64,000 nucleotides of DNA from Tetrahymena elliotti 4EA (GCA_000231825.2 JH720387.1:62001-126000); one strand, 5' to 3'. Numbered from the stretch's first letter, positions 40,276 to 54,351 are shown. Notes: generated from the sequence alone by a model not told the origin. Program-made: numbers and translations.

Positions 40276-43200
40276 TCATTCTTGATCAGAATCACTCTCC
40301 TCGCTTTCCCTTTCTTCTGTTGGGTTATAGCTAGTATCGTTTTTATTACCTCTAGTCATGGGAGTAGTTCTTTATTCATAATGAGGAGAGCTCATGTATT
40401 AGGGAGATTACTAGGATCCCATATAAGTAGATTTAGATCTATCATGTGGACTAGATGATGTAGCATGAGGATTTTGATAGCTTGGAGAATTATATCTAAT
40501 AGAAAATTAATAATTTATATAAAAATATATTTGAAATAATTTTTTTAATTTACCTCACTTAAGAAGGAGAAGTATAAGAGGGTGAATGAGTTCCACTTAA
40601 ACCACTGCTTTTATATAAAGGAGAACTTGCATAAGGACTAGCGTTTGCAGGGCTTGTTGAACCAGCAGGAGTGTGGCTTGGAGGTGAATAATCTTTGTTA
40701 AATAAATATAGTGATTTAAGTAAAATAATTTTAAGATGTTTAAAATAATTGCAATTTTTAAAAATAAAAAATCTAAATAATTTACTAGGAGAAGGGACGA
40801 ATGGTGAGTTACCACCAGTTTAAGGGCTGTATTACACACTTTGAGTTTATTTATATTAATTAGAGACCGATATGGGTGTTTGTAAATCTAATTATAATTT
40901 ATAATTTAATTATTAATAAAAATAAGGGGAAAAAATCTTACATGATGGAGAGTTTTAGAAAGGTGTCTAGGGTGTGAAAGAGCCATTTGCTTATCTTATA
41001 GATGCTTGATAATCAGTACCCATAAGTCTATATCCAGGAGTATTTAAATTGTGAGGAGTCATTTCGTAACGAGAAGAGTCGTTTGCATCTGACATTCCAT
41101 CCATATCTCCTATTTACTCTACTTGTCTTTTTGTTTTGAAGTCACCGACTTTATTTAAATCAACTAGCAAATCAAAACAGCCAGTACCAATATCGCAATT
41201 TTAACCAAAAATAATGTTTTCAGTGACACCTTTAAGCTTTATAAATTAGTAAAAAATATTAAAATTTATTAAATATTATTAGCTATTTGATTACATCATC
41301 TTTTTCAAAGAAGATTGCAGCTGTATTGAGAATATCTACTGTCTCTTCGAAAGAAGATTTTCTGAGGCAAGATAAACCAGGTATACGATTGATACCATTT
41401 CTATTAATAGGAGTCAAACGACCTCTTACAGTCATCCACTCAGCCAATATAGCCAAGTGACGATAATTAATGTAAATACCATAAGGTTCAATAACAACTC
41501 TAATTTAATTAACAATAGATTTTCTACCTGCTTCAATACCAAGGATAGTAATAATTTCTTAAATATCATTACTATAAGTTCTAGTAGAGTCTACTTTATC
41601 AACCTTTAATACTTCTTTAAGATTTGTACCAGAGGTATTGAAAATATGTTCTTAAGGTTTTCTTTCTTAATAGAAAATACCACCTGGTTTAGGAGCACTA
41701 TAAATACACTCATTTTCAACCCAAGGTCTGAATTCCTTCTTTTAACTATTAAATAAACAATACAATTATTTTCTAAACTAATATTAATAAATTTATAGTA
41801 TTACGTAGGATAGACTTTTTGAATCTTCTAAATACCTCCTATGTATGCATCCTTGAATTCAGATTCAAAGAGAACAAGAGAAGCATAAGCACTCTTGGAA
41901 GGTATATCATCGTTATCAATTTATTCAATATTTTCAGAGAAATTCTATTTCCAAAATTTAACATGAATTTATCCCTTTTCATAGCTTTTCTTTTCAACCA
42001 TAAGTTTTCCCCACTTCCTGGAATCTGCTTTCTTTGGGTCATCATTTTTATCTTCTTTGTAAGCAATATTTTTAATCTTTTAATACAAGAGATCAAAAGT
42101 ATCAATTGGAGCTTTTTAGGTATCAATTTAGATGATAAGAACTATGGGATCGTATTCGTCATTGAGGTTATCATCACCGAAGATATCATCTTACTAGAAA
42201 TCATCATCTTCTTTTGACTTATAAACAATTCTTGTTTGACTAATGTAATAAGAAATAGTTTAGAATTCAATCTCTTATTTAAGTCTTAAAATTTCCTATC
42301 TTTCCATAGAAACGATTTCTTCATACTCTCTCTTAAATTATTAATGTTATTAATCTGGTTCACAATTTTTCAAATTGCTCATCAGTATATCTTTTTTGAA
42401 GATCTTCTTTCTCAAACCATTTTCAAAGAAGATTGTCATTTCAGGAGTTTTTACATTTTTAGAAGCATCCAATATTTCTTATAGACGAGGGACACCAAGA
42501 GTGACGTTACGATCTGAGACACCTGCAAAATGGAAAGTATTCAATGTCATTTAGGTAGTAGGTTCACCGACAGATTAAGCAGAAATAGCACCAATTGTTT
42601 CACCTATAAAAATAAATAATTTATTGAGACAAAATATTTTATGTCAAAATCTACAAAAAAAAGATGAAAAGTAAGCAATTACCAGGATGTGAAATAGCTT
42701 TTTTAAATTTATCAAAAATTTCCTTTGTGAGTTTATCAAAAATATCCATAGAAAGTTTGTGTTTTAAGACTATCTTTTTGGAACCGAGATGGAGACGGAT
42801 GTGGGCTTTAAACAATGCCAAAGATTCTAATTCCATACCTCTTTTAACTGCATAATCATCAAGATTCTTGAATAAATCTAAAAGGCTCTTGTAGACTTAA
42901 ATAGGATTAGTCTTACATTAATCTCTGGTGTAAGTTTTATTTTTTTGAGACATTTCAATTTTAGCAGATTCAATCATTCTACCAATGTTAACAGGTAAGT
43001 TAATATCAAGCTTACCTTCCTAAGCATAGAAATAGAAATTCTTTCTAAAGAGATTTCTAGCTTCAATAAGCTCTTCATATTCTTATTCCAAAATAAACTT
43101 AGGATCTTCACCATCATTTCTTTCACTAATCATGCGCATAAATTCATCCTTAATTGCAATTAAAACTTCTCTACTAATTTCTTTGCTGATTTGATTTTCC

Positions 43201-46200
43201 TTTAGGTCTACTAATTTAGTATATTAAAATAACCAGTCATCAGATTTACTTGATTCGACAAATCTGTATTCCCTTTAGAAGTCTTCTTCTTTAAAATCTA
43301 CTTCATTGATTTTTTAGGTTTCGATGTACTCTCCTGCTAATGAGTCTTCACCATAACAGGTTTAGATAATCATACCTTGACTATCTCTAACTGTACCATC
43401 ATAACGAACAATAACATCTTCAAGAGCTTTGACTAGCTTTCTTTAAATATAACCAGTTCTACTTGTTTTGACAGCAGTATCAGAAAGACCTTCTCTACCA
43501 CCCATAGTATGGAAGAAGAATTCGTAAGGCTTTAAACCTATTTAAAAATTATTTTTCTAATTCAATATTTTAATTTAAAAATATCCTTACCAATGTAGAA
43601 ATTGTTAACGACGAAACCTCTTGCAATAATACCATTATCATCTTTACAGAAATGAGGAAGAGTTCTTCTTGAAAAACCATTTCTAATTCTTGCACCTTCA
43701 ATATTTTGTTAACCAACAAGACCCATAACTTAGGCTAAGTTAGTAGCTTTACCTTTAGAACCTGACCAGACCATCTTATTGAATTAATTGTACCTATTTT
43801 TTAACATCTATTAAGCTTATTTCAAAAATTAAAGAATTTTACTTGAATTTAATTGTAATTTCTGCTTGCTTTTCTGATTCTTGTCTGAGTTCATTAAGGA
43901 TGGAGTTAACTTGAACTTCAAAAGAATCAAAAATCTTCTTACCAGCCTTGTGCATATTATTATTATCAATATAAGCAGCATCCTAGAATTATAATTCGAT
44001 TTAATCATATTTTTCAAAGGCTTTCTTTCTAATTTTCTCAATTTCTTCAGAACATTTTTCACTGGGTACAATATCAGCACAACTAATTGTGTGACCAAAC
44101 ATAATCAACCAGTTATTAACTACTCTCTAGCATCTAGTCATGAAATTTTTAGTTTCTTCATGACCAATATCTAACCAAATTAAATGGACTAAACCACCAG
44201 GACCATCACCAACAATAGCCTTATTCATATAACCTTGAATAAGCTCTCCCTTATAGATGTAAATGGATCTATATTGTAAATATATGAATAAAATATGAAT
44301 AAAATTAAAAAGAGTAATTACTCATCCTATTTGTGGAACCATTTGTCATCATCCTTATCACCCTTGAATCTTGTCATTGTCATTTATTCAGGAATAACCA
44401 AAGACATAATTTGTTTACCAGTCCATAAAGGTTCGGGTTTGAGAATGGCAGGCATGGGAAGATCTCCCTCCCAGTTATCAATCCACATAACTAAGTTCAT
44501 AACTTATTCTCTGGTCAAAAATTTATCTCTTAAGGTAAACATAGCCACACCTAATAATGAATCTTGGACCAAACCCATAACTGGCTTATTAGCCTTGGGA
44601 GTAACAATTTATCTAGGGACATGGCAAATATAACCAAGTTCAACACCTTAATTTTCAAAAATTATTTGATCAATCATTTCAAACATAAACAAAAATAATA
44701 CGTGTTTCATAAGATTAAGGTACGTGCATATTCATTTCATCACCATCAAAATCAGCATTATAAGGTGTAGTAACTGATAAATTAAGACGGAAAGTACTGT
44801 AGGGAAGAATTCTGACTCTATGTCCCATCATACTCATTTTATGGAGAGAAGGTTGACGATTGAACAACACATAATCACCATTTTGTAAAGCTCTTTCAAT
44901 GATAACACCTAAATTATTATTTGTAAACATTTCAATGAATTGAATATGATTAAAGATATAATTTACCATCATTAACATGCATATCGAAATTATCATCTGC
45001 TTATCTATCTCCACTGCAAATAATAGCATCATAAGCTTCATAAATCTATTTTTCACGGTTGGGTTTCATAATACTTTTAATTTTGCCTTGCTTCCATAAT
45101 TCACGAATTCTGTTTATATTTTACTAGTTAACAATTTCAGGAACAGTTAAACTATCAGCAATACTTCTAGGGACACCTAATTCGTCCAACCATAAATTAG
45201 CATCAGGTGAAATGACAGATCTTGCTGAAAAATCAACTCTCTTACCCATCAAATTTTGTCTAAATCTACCTTCTTTACCTTTCAATCTCTATGAAAAACT
45301 CTTTACAACTTTAGACTTAATTTTAAGAGCTTCTAATCTTGGTTTATCATTATCCATCATTCTAGCTACAATACTCTAGATTTATTCAACCTTTAAGATA
45401 AAAAATTAACAATTAACACTTATATTTTCAACTAAAATTTTGAAAATAAAATTCAATTAATTTTCTAAAATTATTTTAATCAATTTTCCAAATTCTTCTT
45501 CTATTAAAAAATTATTCTTACGAGTTTTCTGTTATCAGAACTGTCCTTAATTTGAGCATTTAGCTTCAATACTTCTTCATAGCATTTAGTAAGTTCATCT
45601 TAACAAGTCATATTAGATGACATTTCTATGGAAGGACGAACTTAAGGTGGAGGGACAAGTAGTTTTGTTAAGATCAAACTAGTTGGCTATAAGAAATCTT
45701 CATCATGCCTTCTTGCACCTGATTATTAATGAAATATTTAGATAAATATCTTAATTAATTTTAAAGGTAATAAAAAGAATCTTTAAATATAGATTTACCA
45801 AATAAGTAAAGAATAAGTTTATTTATTAATTACCTTTGTAAGCTAACAATTTTTTAGAATCAGCATATTTAATTTTCTTTAAAATTTCTAGTGCTTATTC
45901 AGCAGTTAAATCATACTCAATAGTATTATTATCTTTAGATTTGTCAAGCTTTTCAACTACTTTAAGATTTAAGAACTTAAATACACTAACCTTAATTAAC
46001 AAGGTGGAATTGCAATCTAGTTTTTAGCAAGTTGATTATTTACCAAGAATTTTGTATAATTCATTAAGTCTTCTCTTAGGCTAACTAATATTCATAACTT
46101 CTTAATACTTTTCAAGTTTAGCATATTCAGTCTTTGATGCAGGATTACCACTTTCATTTCTCTAATATTTTAGATAAAATTTATTTAAAAATAGATATAA

Positions 46201-47144
46201 AGAAAGTATTTTGTTTCTTCATAGACACAATATGCTGATATTATTATGAAAGCAAGTATTCTTAAATTTATAAAGCTTTTTGCATCTACTTACTATTACA
46301 TTTTTCCTATATTTTCTCTTTTTTTCCTACAATTTGGAATTTTTAAATTCTCAGTTAAGCTTTCTTTTAAGGCGGTAGAATTGCATTTATAAATAGTCTT
46401 TAATAAATTATTCTCATATTAAGGGACTAAACAGCCAATTTTCAAGAAAAAAATAATTTAATTGCTTAAATAAATCACCTTAATAGGAGGTTCTCTCACA
46501 GCACCACACTTGTGACAGATACAAAGAAGAATTTGCTTGACAGTGTTAATAAAATTGATGTGATAAATAGGTCTTTTGAGATTGATATAACCAAAATGAC
46601 CAGGACACTCATTCTTTTAATTACAAGTTTTACAAGCATCCTTTGTGGTAGTACCTAATCTTTTATCATTTATAAAGCCTTCATCTTCTTTACTACCATT
46701 TTCAAAATTCTTAATTTCGCAAACACACCAGCTTTCCTTTTTAAGTTATAAAATAATTTAATGATTGCTATTTGAATCATTACAATAAACTCCCATGCAA
46801 ACAATCATAGTTGTTGATTTATTACAATAAATTTCAAAAAAGAATATGACTTTCATACATATTTAAGTATACTAATCCTAAAAAATTTTGTTTTCATTTT
46901 TAAAATGATAAAGATCAATTGTCATATTTGAAAATTGCAGTAAATTTAAAATTTTAATATTTCTTCCTATGTAAGCCTTAATATTTGAAATGCATTTTAA
47001 TGATAAATTTCATGTTTCATAAATAAATAATTGTATAGAATGTATATGTACTATTTCCTTTTCGGAGAGAATAGAGAAATGGACGCCATTAACTTTGGCT
47101 GTCTCCATCTAGGAGTAAGCATACTTTTGTCCAGACTATTTCAT
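40276..47144 (-). CDS. RPB1: RNA polymerase II largest subunit RPB1
   Basis: Catalytic subunit of nuclear Pol II. Exons (plus coordinates, 5' first): 47052-47144, 46479-46736, 45834-46161, 45522-45718, 44967-45390, 44702-44908, 44322-44646, 43843-44268, 43591-43793, 42683-43537, 41805-42603, 41295-41745, 40942-41236, 40786-40887, 40554-40692, 40276-40495; 1773 aa, all phases consistent. The clamp zinc site is seen (C66, C69, C75, H78, then C105 and C108), then VPPPQVRPSIE, the active-site [10 protein letters not shown] (Mg-binding D486, D488, D490), and the trigger loop with [20 protein letters not shown] (from about residue 1120). PolII-like wording of the motifs ([20 protein letters not shown]) argues against RPA1 and RPC1. 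The C-terminal 150 residues lack YSPTSPS heptads but hold about 14 scattered Ser-Pro pairs and an acidic end (EESDSDQE). Small introns (55-59 nt) occur beside longer ones. Confidence 0.97.
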
Positions 47145-48413
47145 TTCTTGAATTTTTTTTGCTTTTTAATATCAATAAAATGCAATAAATCTGATTTATT
47201 AATTATATATATCAATTACTTGTTTAATTTATTATTATTATCTGCAAAAAGATTTTTTTTTAATGTATCTAACTCAATACACTTTTTAATTAATTTCTTC
47301 CTTTTCGAAAATAGCCTATTTAATTACTTAGCAAATAATCTTCCCTAGACACAACCCAATAAAGTATTATATCTGACTGTTTTTTACCTATTATTTCAAT
47401 AAAGGAATTATTTTATTTGAATGCATAAAAATTATTTTTTTAATAATTTTTGTTTATGAAGGGAGTATTTTTACACCATTTATTATCTTCCTCTTCTTTT
47501 CATTCTCATAACACTTAAATTTCACTAGTCCGCCAAAAAATTAAAAATAAATTTAACTAAAATATTCTTTAATTTTCAAATTAAAAAAAATTTAGCTAAC
47601 TAAAAATCTTCAGTATCAAGCCAAAAATTAAAAATTTTAAAATTAACTGAGTTAAAAAATTGAATTCAAATAACTCTTTACAATTTAATCAAAAATCATT
47701 TCAAATATTTTTTAATTTTTTTTTATTTGAAGAAAATAAAATTATTTTTTATTTACCCTTTATTTTTTATAAAATAATTTATTTACTAAAATTGATGAAT
47801 AAATATTAAAAAGAGAGTTAAATATCTCAAAATGCTGATTTAACTAACTCTTAAAAATAAGAAATAAATGACCAAAGCATTTTTTATTATAAGCAAATTT
47901 TAACCCTAAAAATAAATAATTTAAAATATCTTATTGTTTGATGAATATTTTTATTTAAAATAAAAATCAACAAATTTTTTGAAAGTATAAAAATAGAATG
48001 AAGATATAACAAAATTTAAAGAATTTCTATTTGTAAAAAACTACTTAAATAAGGAAAAGAGTACTAAAAAATCATGTTTTAATAGTATTCACTTTAGTTT
48101 TTGTTGATATCAGTTTTATACTAAAAAGTTTAATTTTGTTATGTCATTCTAGCAATAGAATAATCTTATTGTGAGTTTCTCTATTTTATAATTAATTTTC
48201 ATTATTAATTTTTAATAATACTGAGTTGAGTTATTATGAATAATTTCAATAATAACATAGAAGAAGACTGAACTATTATATTAATTAATATACCTCTTTC
48301 TTTGTTAATATTATCAATAATTATTAATCACAAATATTCTTTGTTTGCTTTTAAAATAAGAAATAGCTACACAAAAATTTTTTATAACTAAATAGCAGCA
48401 CATCAAATTAATC
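47145..48413. other. Divergent intergenic region
   Basis: About 1.3 kb between the starts of RPB1 and the first PTEN-like gene, so it should contain both promoters. Nothing definite was recognised in the AT-rich sequence. Confidence 0.6.
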
Positions 48414-51400
48414 ATGGCATCCTACCCAGTCTAATAAAATATATTTGAGCCTAATTAAGAGAATTAAAAAGGATAATCTTATGATGAAGACTACTAAGAT
48501 GAAGAAAATGTATATGACGATGCAAGTCACTCATCTGATAATGTAATTAATACAAAAAAAATTATGCTGTTAGATTTTGTTTCAATTTTGATTGAGGCAT
48601 AGGGTATAATAAATATGAAATAATTAATTATATTTTATAAATGTAGGAAATCTAATATGATTACTATTATGGAGATAGTGATTAAGATGAAGCAGATGTT
48701 CAAGAAATAAGTTAAATTTAGAAAGCTTAAACAGAATTGAATCGTAAAACAACAACGCAGTTAGATGAAGAAGCAACTAAAATAAATAAAGCACTCAACA
48801 AAGATAATAAAAAATTCTTCAGAAATATTATAAAAATGCTTGTAAAATATTTATTTTGAATGAAATAAAAAGCAATAAGCTAAAAGGGAAAATTAATTGT
48901 CAATTTTTTTAGCTGCCTTTTAAGCAATTTTTCTTTATTTCATTATTGGAAATTTATATATAAAAGCCAGCTAACTAACTAACAAACAAACCAATACAAT
49001 AACGCTTTAAGTATGCAAATGTATTTTTAAAGTAATCTCTATTTTATAAATTAAAAGGTATCAAAACAAAAAAAAAGATGGGAGTCAGATGAATTTTCCC
49101 TAGATTTAACATGTATATTTATTAATTAGATTTCTTGATTGAATAACATACCTATTTTTTTACTACTTGCTATATTTGTAAATGCTTTCGGAAAAATACT
49201 TCAGTCTACAAATAAAGCAAAATATTTTTTATTCTAATAAAAAAAATATTTTTGATAAATAAATTGGGTTAACCTTATCTATTTAATAAATAGATATTAC
49301 ATCTAAGATTATTGCTATGGGATATCCTGCAGATAAATTAGAAAGTCTTTACAGAAATGACCGTGAAGAAGTTAAAAAGTAAGCAAATATTATTTATTAT
49401 TCACTTTAACTCATAGTAAATAAAAATACTACAATAAATTACCATTTTACTCACAAAAAACTATTATTATAAGCAATGAATAAATTGAAAATAATAACTA
49501 GAAAGACCCTATTATCAAAAAACCAAAGAAATTCGTTAAAAATATATATTATTCCAAATATTTTGATTTGATACAATTTTACAAAATTAATTTTTGTGGT
49601 AATTACTGCTTTTATTCAAATGATGTCTTTTAATTTATAAAATAATCTTAAAATTTACAAATCACATTGCTTATTCAGTCAGTCCTACGTCTTTCTATTA
49701 ATTTTATTATAATTTTCAAATTTGATTATTTATCAAAGTTACCCAGTTCTATAATTATTCTAGCCTTCTTGCTCTATCTAAAATTAAGGACATCCATACA
49801 AATTTCATATTTTAACACTGAGTAGAAAAATTTAATTTGAAGTATTTTCATTTATTTTTTATCATTCAATGATAAAAATTAATCTATCCTAATTCAAAGT
49901 CTTTGTTAGTACTGTACTTACAAATTTCTGTTAATCTAATAAATCTTGAAAGAAAAACTAAATAACTTTTGTCAAAAATAAAAATTTTTTTGATGATATT
50001 TTAGATTTAAAAAAAACAAAATTTATTTCATTTTTATTTTATTACATTTTTATTTTCCAAAAAATAAAACATGATAGTATAAATTTATATTTTTATTCAC
50101 TCTGATTATATATGAAATTATAACCCATACTTTCTAAATTAGATTTAATTAATGTTATCAGTAAATTTGATTCTTTTTATTTAGATTGTAAATGTAAATT
50201 TGTTTTTCTCATAAAACAAACTAATTCTGCCAAAAAAGCAAAGACAAAAAAATAAATATTTATTAGATCAAATCATATCATCCTTTATCTAAATAATTCA
50301 TTCCATTTCAATTATTTAAAATATTTAATTAATTTTTTGAATATAATTTTAGCTTTTTCAAAAAGAAACACCAAGACAACTATAAGATATACAATTTATG
50401 TTCAGAAAGAGAATATAACAAAGAGGAATTTTAAAACTTTGCACATTATCCTTTTGAAGATCACTAAGCACCTGAATTTTAACTAATTTATAACTTTTGT
50501 AAGGATCTCTTTAAATTTATTTATGAAGAAGGGAATGGGGAGAATATAGCTGCTGTTCATTGTAAAGCAGGTAAAGGTAGAACTGGTGTTATGATTTGTT
50601 GCTTCTTATTATTTTCTGGAGTCTATGACAAAGCTATTGATTCTTTGCGATATTATGGAATTATGAGAACAAAAAATAAAAAGGTAACTAGAACTATTTT
50701 TAAAAAGAAGAAAATCAAAATTTTAATAAATTTATATTGACATATAAAAGGGAGTAACTATTCCAAGTTAAATAAGATATGTGTAATACTTTGAAAAAGC
50801 ACTCTAATGCAAATACAATTTAGAGAATTTCCCAAGGATCAGCATGAAGTTGCTAAAAATTAAATTAGTCACAATTCCTAATTTCAATTTATTTGGTGGC
50901 TGTGGTAGATACATACTTATTTACATTAATTCTAAGAAATATTAATTTTCATTTAATAACATTAGAGCCTTTTTTTACAATCACTTAGTTGACAGATGGC
51001 AAAGAAAAAATAGAATATAACTCATTAGTAAATTCTTTATTTAAAATATTAATTTATTGAAAATTGAATTATAATTCATTTTATAAATAAGGATCACTTT
51101 AAATTATAAAAATATCACAAAGAACCTTATATTGAGTTCGTTTTAGATGAATATGAAGTGAAAGGGGATGTTTAAATTCAATTTTATAACAAATCTCTTC
51201 TTAAAAAGTATTTATTTTTCATATCATCATTTTATAATTCTTTAAATTCTTTAAAAGGAAAGAAAAAATGTTTTAATTTTGGTTTAATTGTGCTTTCTTT
51301 GAGCCAAACGGTGTCTTAGTCTTAGATAAGAATTAGCTTGACTCTGCATGCAAGGTAAATAGATCTAATTTTTTATTTTCAATTAATTTTTTATATGATA

Positions 51401-51658
51401 ATTTAGGATAAAAAGCACAAACGTTTTAGTGAAGCCTTTCATGTTGAAGTACATGCTATTAGACCTAACCAGTAATAAGAAATCGAGATTATGACTGACT
51501 AAAGTTGCTATTTAAAAGTAAATTAAATAAAAAAAAAGGAATATGAAAGTAGAATGTAAAAATAGAAAGAGTTTCCTACTACAAATCAATAAAATCTTAA
51601 AAATTTAGAAATAGACCAAATAAATTAATTCTCGTAATAAAAGAATCAAAAAAATTGA
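48414..51658 (+). CDS. PTEN: PTEN-type phosphoinositide phosphatase, copy A
   Basis: Model: join(48414..48542, 48647..48841, 49058..49112, 49294..49378, 50353..50683, 50751..50904, 50966..51027, 51092..51207, 51258..51354, 51407..51658), 491 aa. PTEN removes the 3-phosphate of PIP3 and opposes PI3-kinase at the plasma membrane. Seen: an acidic Gln-rich N-terminal extension (about 115 aa, absent from animal PTEN); a basic KQKKRW box just before FSLDLTYI, matching the PIP2-binding motif; SKIIAMGYPADKLESLYRND; YPFEDHQAP; and the P-loop HCKAGKGRTG with Cys225, Arg231 and both PTEN-type lysines. A C2 domain follows (GVTIPSQIRYVQYF, FNLFGGCG, MFQFWFNCAFF). The C-terminus is Gln/Lys-rich with no PDZ ligand. 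All catalytic residues are present, so it should be active. It pairs with copy B. Confidence 0.93.
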
Positions 51659-53223
51659 AATTTTAATTTGAAAATGAATGCTATTGTGATTTAATAAACA
51701 TAAAAATATATCCACCTACCTTTTCAAATATAAAACTTAATTAAATGGTGCAAATTCTAATATAATAACAAAACAAAAAATAATAACAAATTTTTTTTGA
51801 GTGAAATTCAAAAAAGAAGATTGATTTATTTAAAAAATAAAAAAGTACTTTAAAGAAATAATCGATATGAAATACTAATTTTTCTTTATTGAATTTCACA
51901 AAAAATATAAATTAAATTGCGAAAAAAAGCAAACATATCAAATTTTGACCAAATTATATTCAATCGAATTATGATTTAATAAAATAAACATTTCGGATCA
52001 TCATTCTTATAATAAAAAAAATTAATTTATATTTATTGTATATAAAGTCTATTTTTCATTTTATTTATTGTTGTAAAATAAAATTTATTAATTATTAATG
52101 CAAAATAAGTTAATTATTTAGTTTAAGCAAACAAAATATTAATTTAGATATTTTAGTGTTTTTTAAATACTGTTTGATAAAACATAAGGATTAATTTTTA
52201 AAAAATTTTTATTTTAATTGATAAAGAGTGTTTTATTGAAATTTTATTTTTAATATAAGATTGAATTATTATTTATTTTGATAAAAAGTAATAACTAAAG
52301 AAATATGGTGATAAAGCAAATATTATTGATTTAATTATAGAATGGCTTAAATTTTTTTAAAAAACTTCAGCATTCAAATATATTGAATACAATTTTGTTA
52401 ACAAATTCATAATTATTTATTTTTGAAACTAAAAATGTAAGTGTTTTAAATCAATAAAATTTGAAAACAAAAACTCATAAGCAAATCAAATTATTATCTT
52501 TAGTTTAAAATTAAAATGTTCTTTTAATTTTATATTTAGATAGTTAACTCAAATTAGAAAATTTTTATTTCTTAAAAAATACCTCAACTTAAAATTTAAA
52601 GAAATTAAAATTTTTTATTTTTTATAAATTTTTCATTAAACCATGCAATTATTTATAAATTAAATTATAGAGTTTATTTTTTGTTATTGTTCCCTATGTT
52701 TTTTTTACTTGTATGTAGTGCGAATAATTTAGATTAAATAAATTAAATTAAGATCAATTTATATTAGTTTAATATTTATAATTTATGTGATTAATAAAAT
52801 AAAGATTTTATTGTGAGTTTTTAGTTTATAAATTTAATAAATTAAATAGCTAAATACATAGATAATACTTAAAAGTCAACTGTTTTGATAGGATTCATTT
52901 CTTCATAAATATCTATTTAAAAGAAGAATGGTAATTGTAAGATTGAGTTACAGTCAAACTGATTTCAAAGGGTTTTTTTCTTGAATGATTGTTAGGATTA
53001 TTTTGCAAAAAATAAATAATTTGTTAATTATCATTCTTTTATTAATAAATATTATTTACGTTATTTAATTGTGGCTAATTTTTATAAGATTATGTTTTTA
53101 TTATACTAATAGCTATAACTTGATACTAATTAAATTAATTTAATTAATAACTAAAGGTACGAATTTATATATCTACCATTTTATTAGCTTTTATTTCAAA
53201 AAATTTTATAATCTCCCTTTTAA
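51659..53223. other. Intergenic region
   Basis: About 1.6 kb between the PTEN-like copy A and the carboxypeptidase-like gene, both on the plus strand. It is AT-rich, with no supported feature. An untranslated or coding first exon of the next gene could lie near 52.9-53.2 kb but cannot be shown. Confidence 0.5.
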
Positions 53224-54351
53224 ATGAGCTAGTTCACTATTTATGAAAACCCTCCTTCTAAAATTACCTGCAAAAGCTGGTGTATTTATTCTGTTAAGGA
53301 CTAATAAATATTATGTGGTTCAAATTAGAATGTATAATTATAAATTGCCTCCTTGACAAAAATGATGACTTATATTGTAGTAATGCGTTTCTGTAAAACA
53401 AATTAAATGGATATTGATAATCTTTATGTTGTTGTTAGTAGAAACGCATCAGCAATCTAAGGAACATCTGCTGGGTTAAAGAACGGAGATCAAATATCAA
53501 TAAAAGACTTACTTTACTGCTTAATGCTACCAAGTGGGAACGATGCAGCTCTATGTTTGGCTGAAAGCATAGGATCTATTCTTTATAGAATTCAAAAAGG
53601 TAATAAAAAAATAAAATAAATTTAAAATAATTAAAAAATATTTAAATCATAATATGAAGTATTTTGGATTCGAATGATTTATTTTTAAAATTTTTTCATA
53701 ATTAATACTTCGACTCAATTTTCATAAATTTATAATTAAGGTTTAATCAAATCAGCATACATTCTTAGAAATATGAATAATATAAATGTTTAAAATGAGT
53801 CCACAGTAATTCAATCTTGCTCAGTTATGAGTTTCGTTAATGAAATGAATGTTTTGGCATAACAATTAGGACTAAGTTAAACAAAATTTTCTAATCCTCA
53901 TGGATTACATGATAAAGTTAATGTCTCTTCTGCCAAAGATATGGCTATTCTTACTTATGAAATTCAAAAAGAAGATAAATTTACTCTCTCTCTTTGTTAA
54001 TCAAAAAGTTACTAAATAGAAGTGAAAAATTTGATTGAAAATACAAGCAGATAAATTAATTTGATAAACACTAATAAGCTACTTGAATAGCCAGGTTATT
54101 TAGGAATGAAAACAGGTTACACAAATCAAGCAGGTGGTTGTTTGGCCTCTTTGTTTAAATAATACGATAAAATGATGGCTATTACTGTCGAATTAATAGT
54201 AGTAGTTTTGAAATCAGAATCTATGGAAGATAGATTTACAGATACTTAATTGCTCATTGAATGGTATTTCAGATAATTAAAACATAAAGTATAAGAGAGA
54301 TGCAAATTCTATGAATAATCTTTCTAATTAATTAATGCTTTACAAAGTTGA
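53224..54351 (+). CDS. D-alanyl-D-alanine carboxypeptidase-like protein (peptidase S11)
   Basis: Model: join(53224..53599, 53741..54351), 328 aa. It matches the bacterial penicillin-binding serine carboxypeptidase fold. All three active-site motifs are present and correctly spaced: SLTK (S43, K46 within IASLTKMMTYI), SGN (S104-N106 within LMLPSGNDAALCLAES) and KTG (K249-G251 within LGMKTGYTNQAGG). FSNPHGLHD also fits the family. In bacteria these enzymes trim peptidoglycan stem peptides. Ciliates make no peptidoglycan, so the substrate may be ingested bacterial wall or another peptide. No signal peptide or membrane anchor is visible from the chosen ATG, and the C-terminal PBP5-like domain is missing. 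The intron (141 nt) and eight or more in-frame TAA/TAG Gln codons show it is a resident ciliate gene, not contamination. Horizontal origin is inferred. Confidence 0.88.

Noticed and set aside
41819..42217. 132-aa plus-strand ORF
   Set aside because: It is antisense to RPB1 exon 11, where the minus strand reads through with family motifs on both sides.
44295..44633. 112-aa plus-strand ORF
   Set aside because: It is antisense to RPB1 exon 7.
53664..53680. GGATTCGAATGATT, resembling a tRNA B box
   Set aside because: No A box, acceptor stem or anticodon arm surrounds it; it lies in the intron of the carboxypeptidase-like gene.
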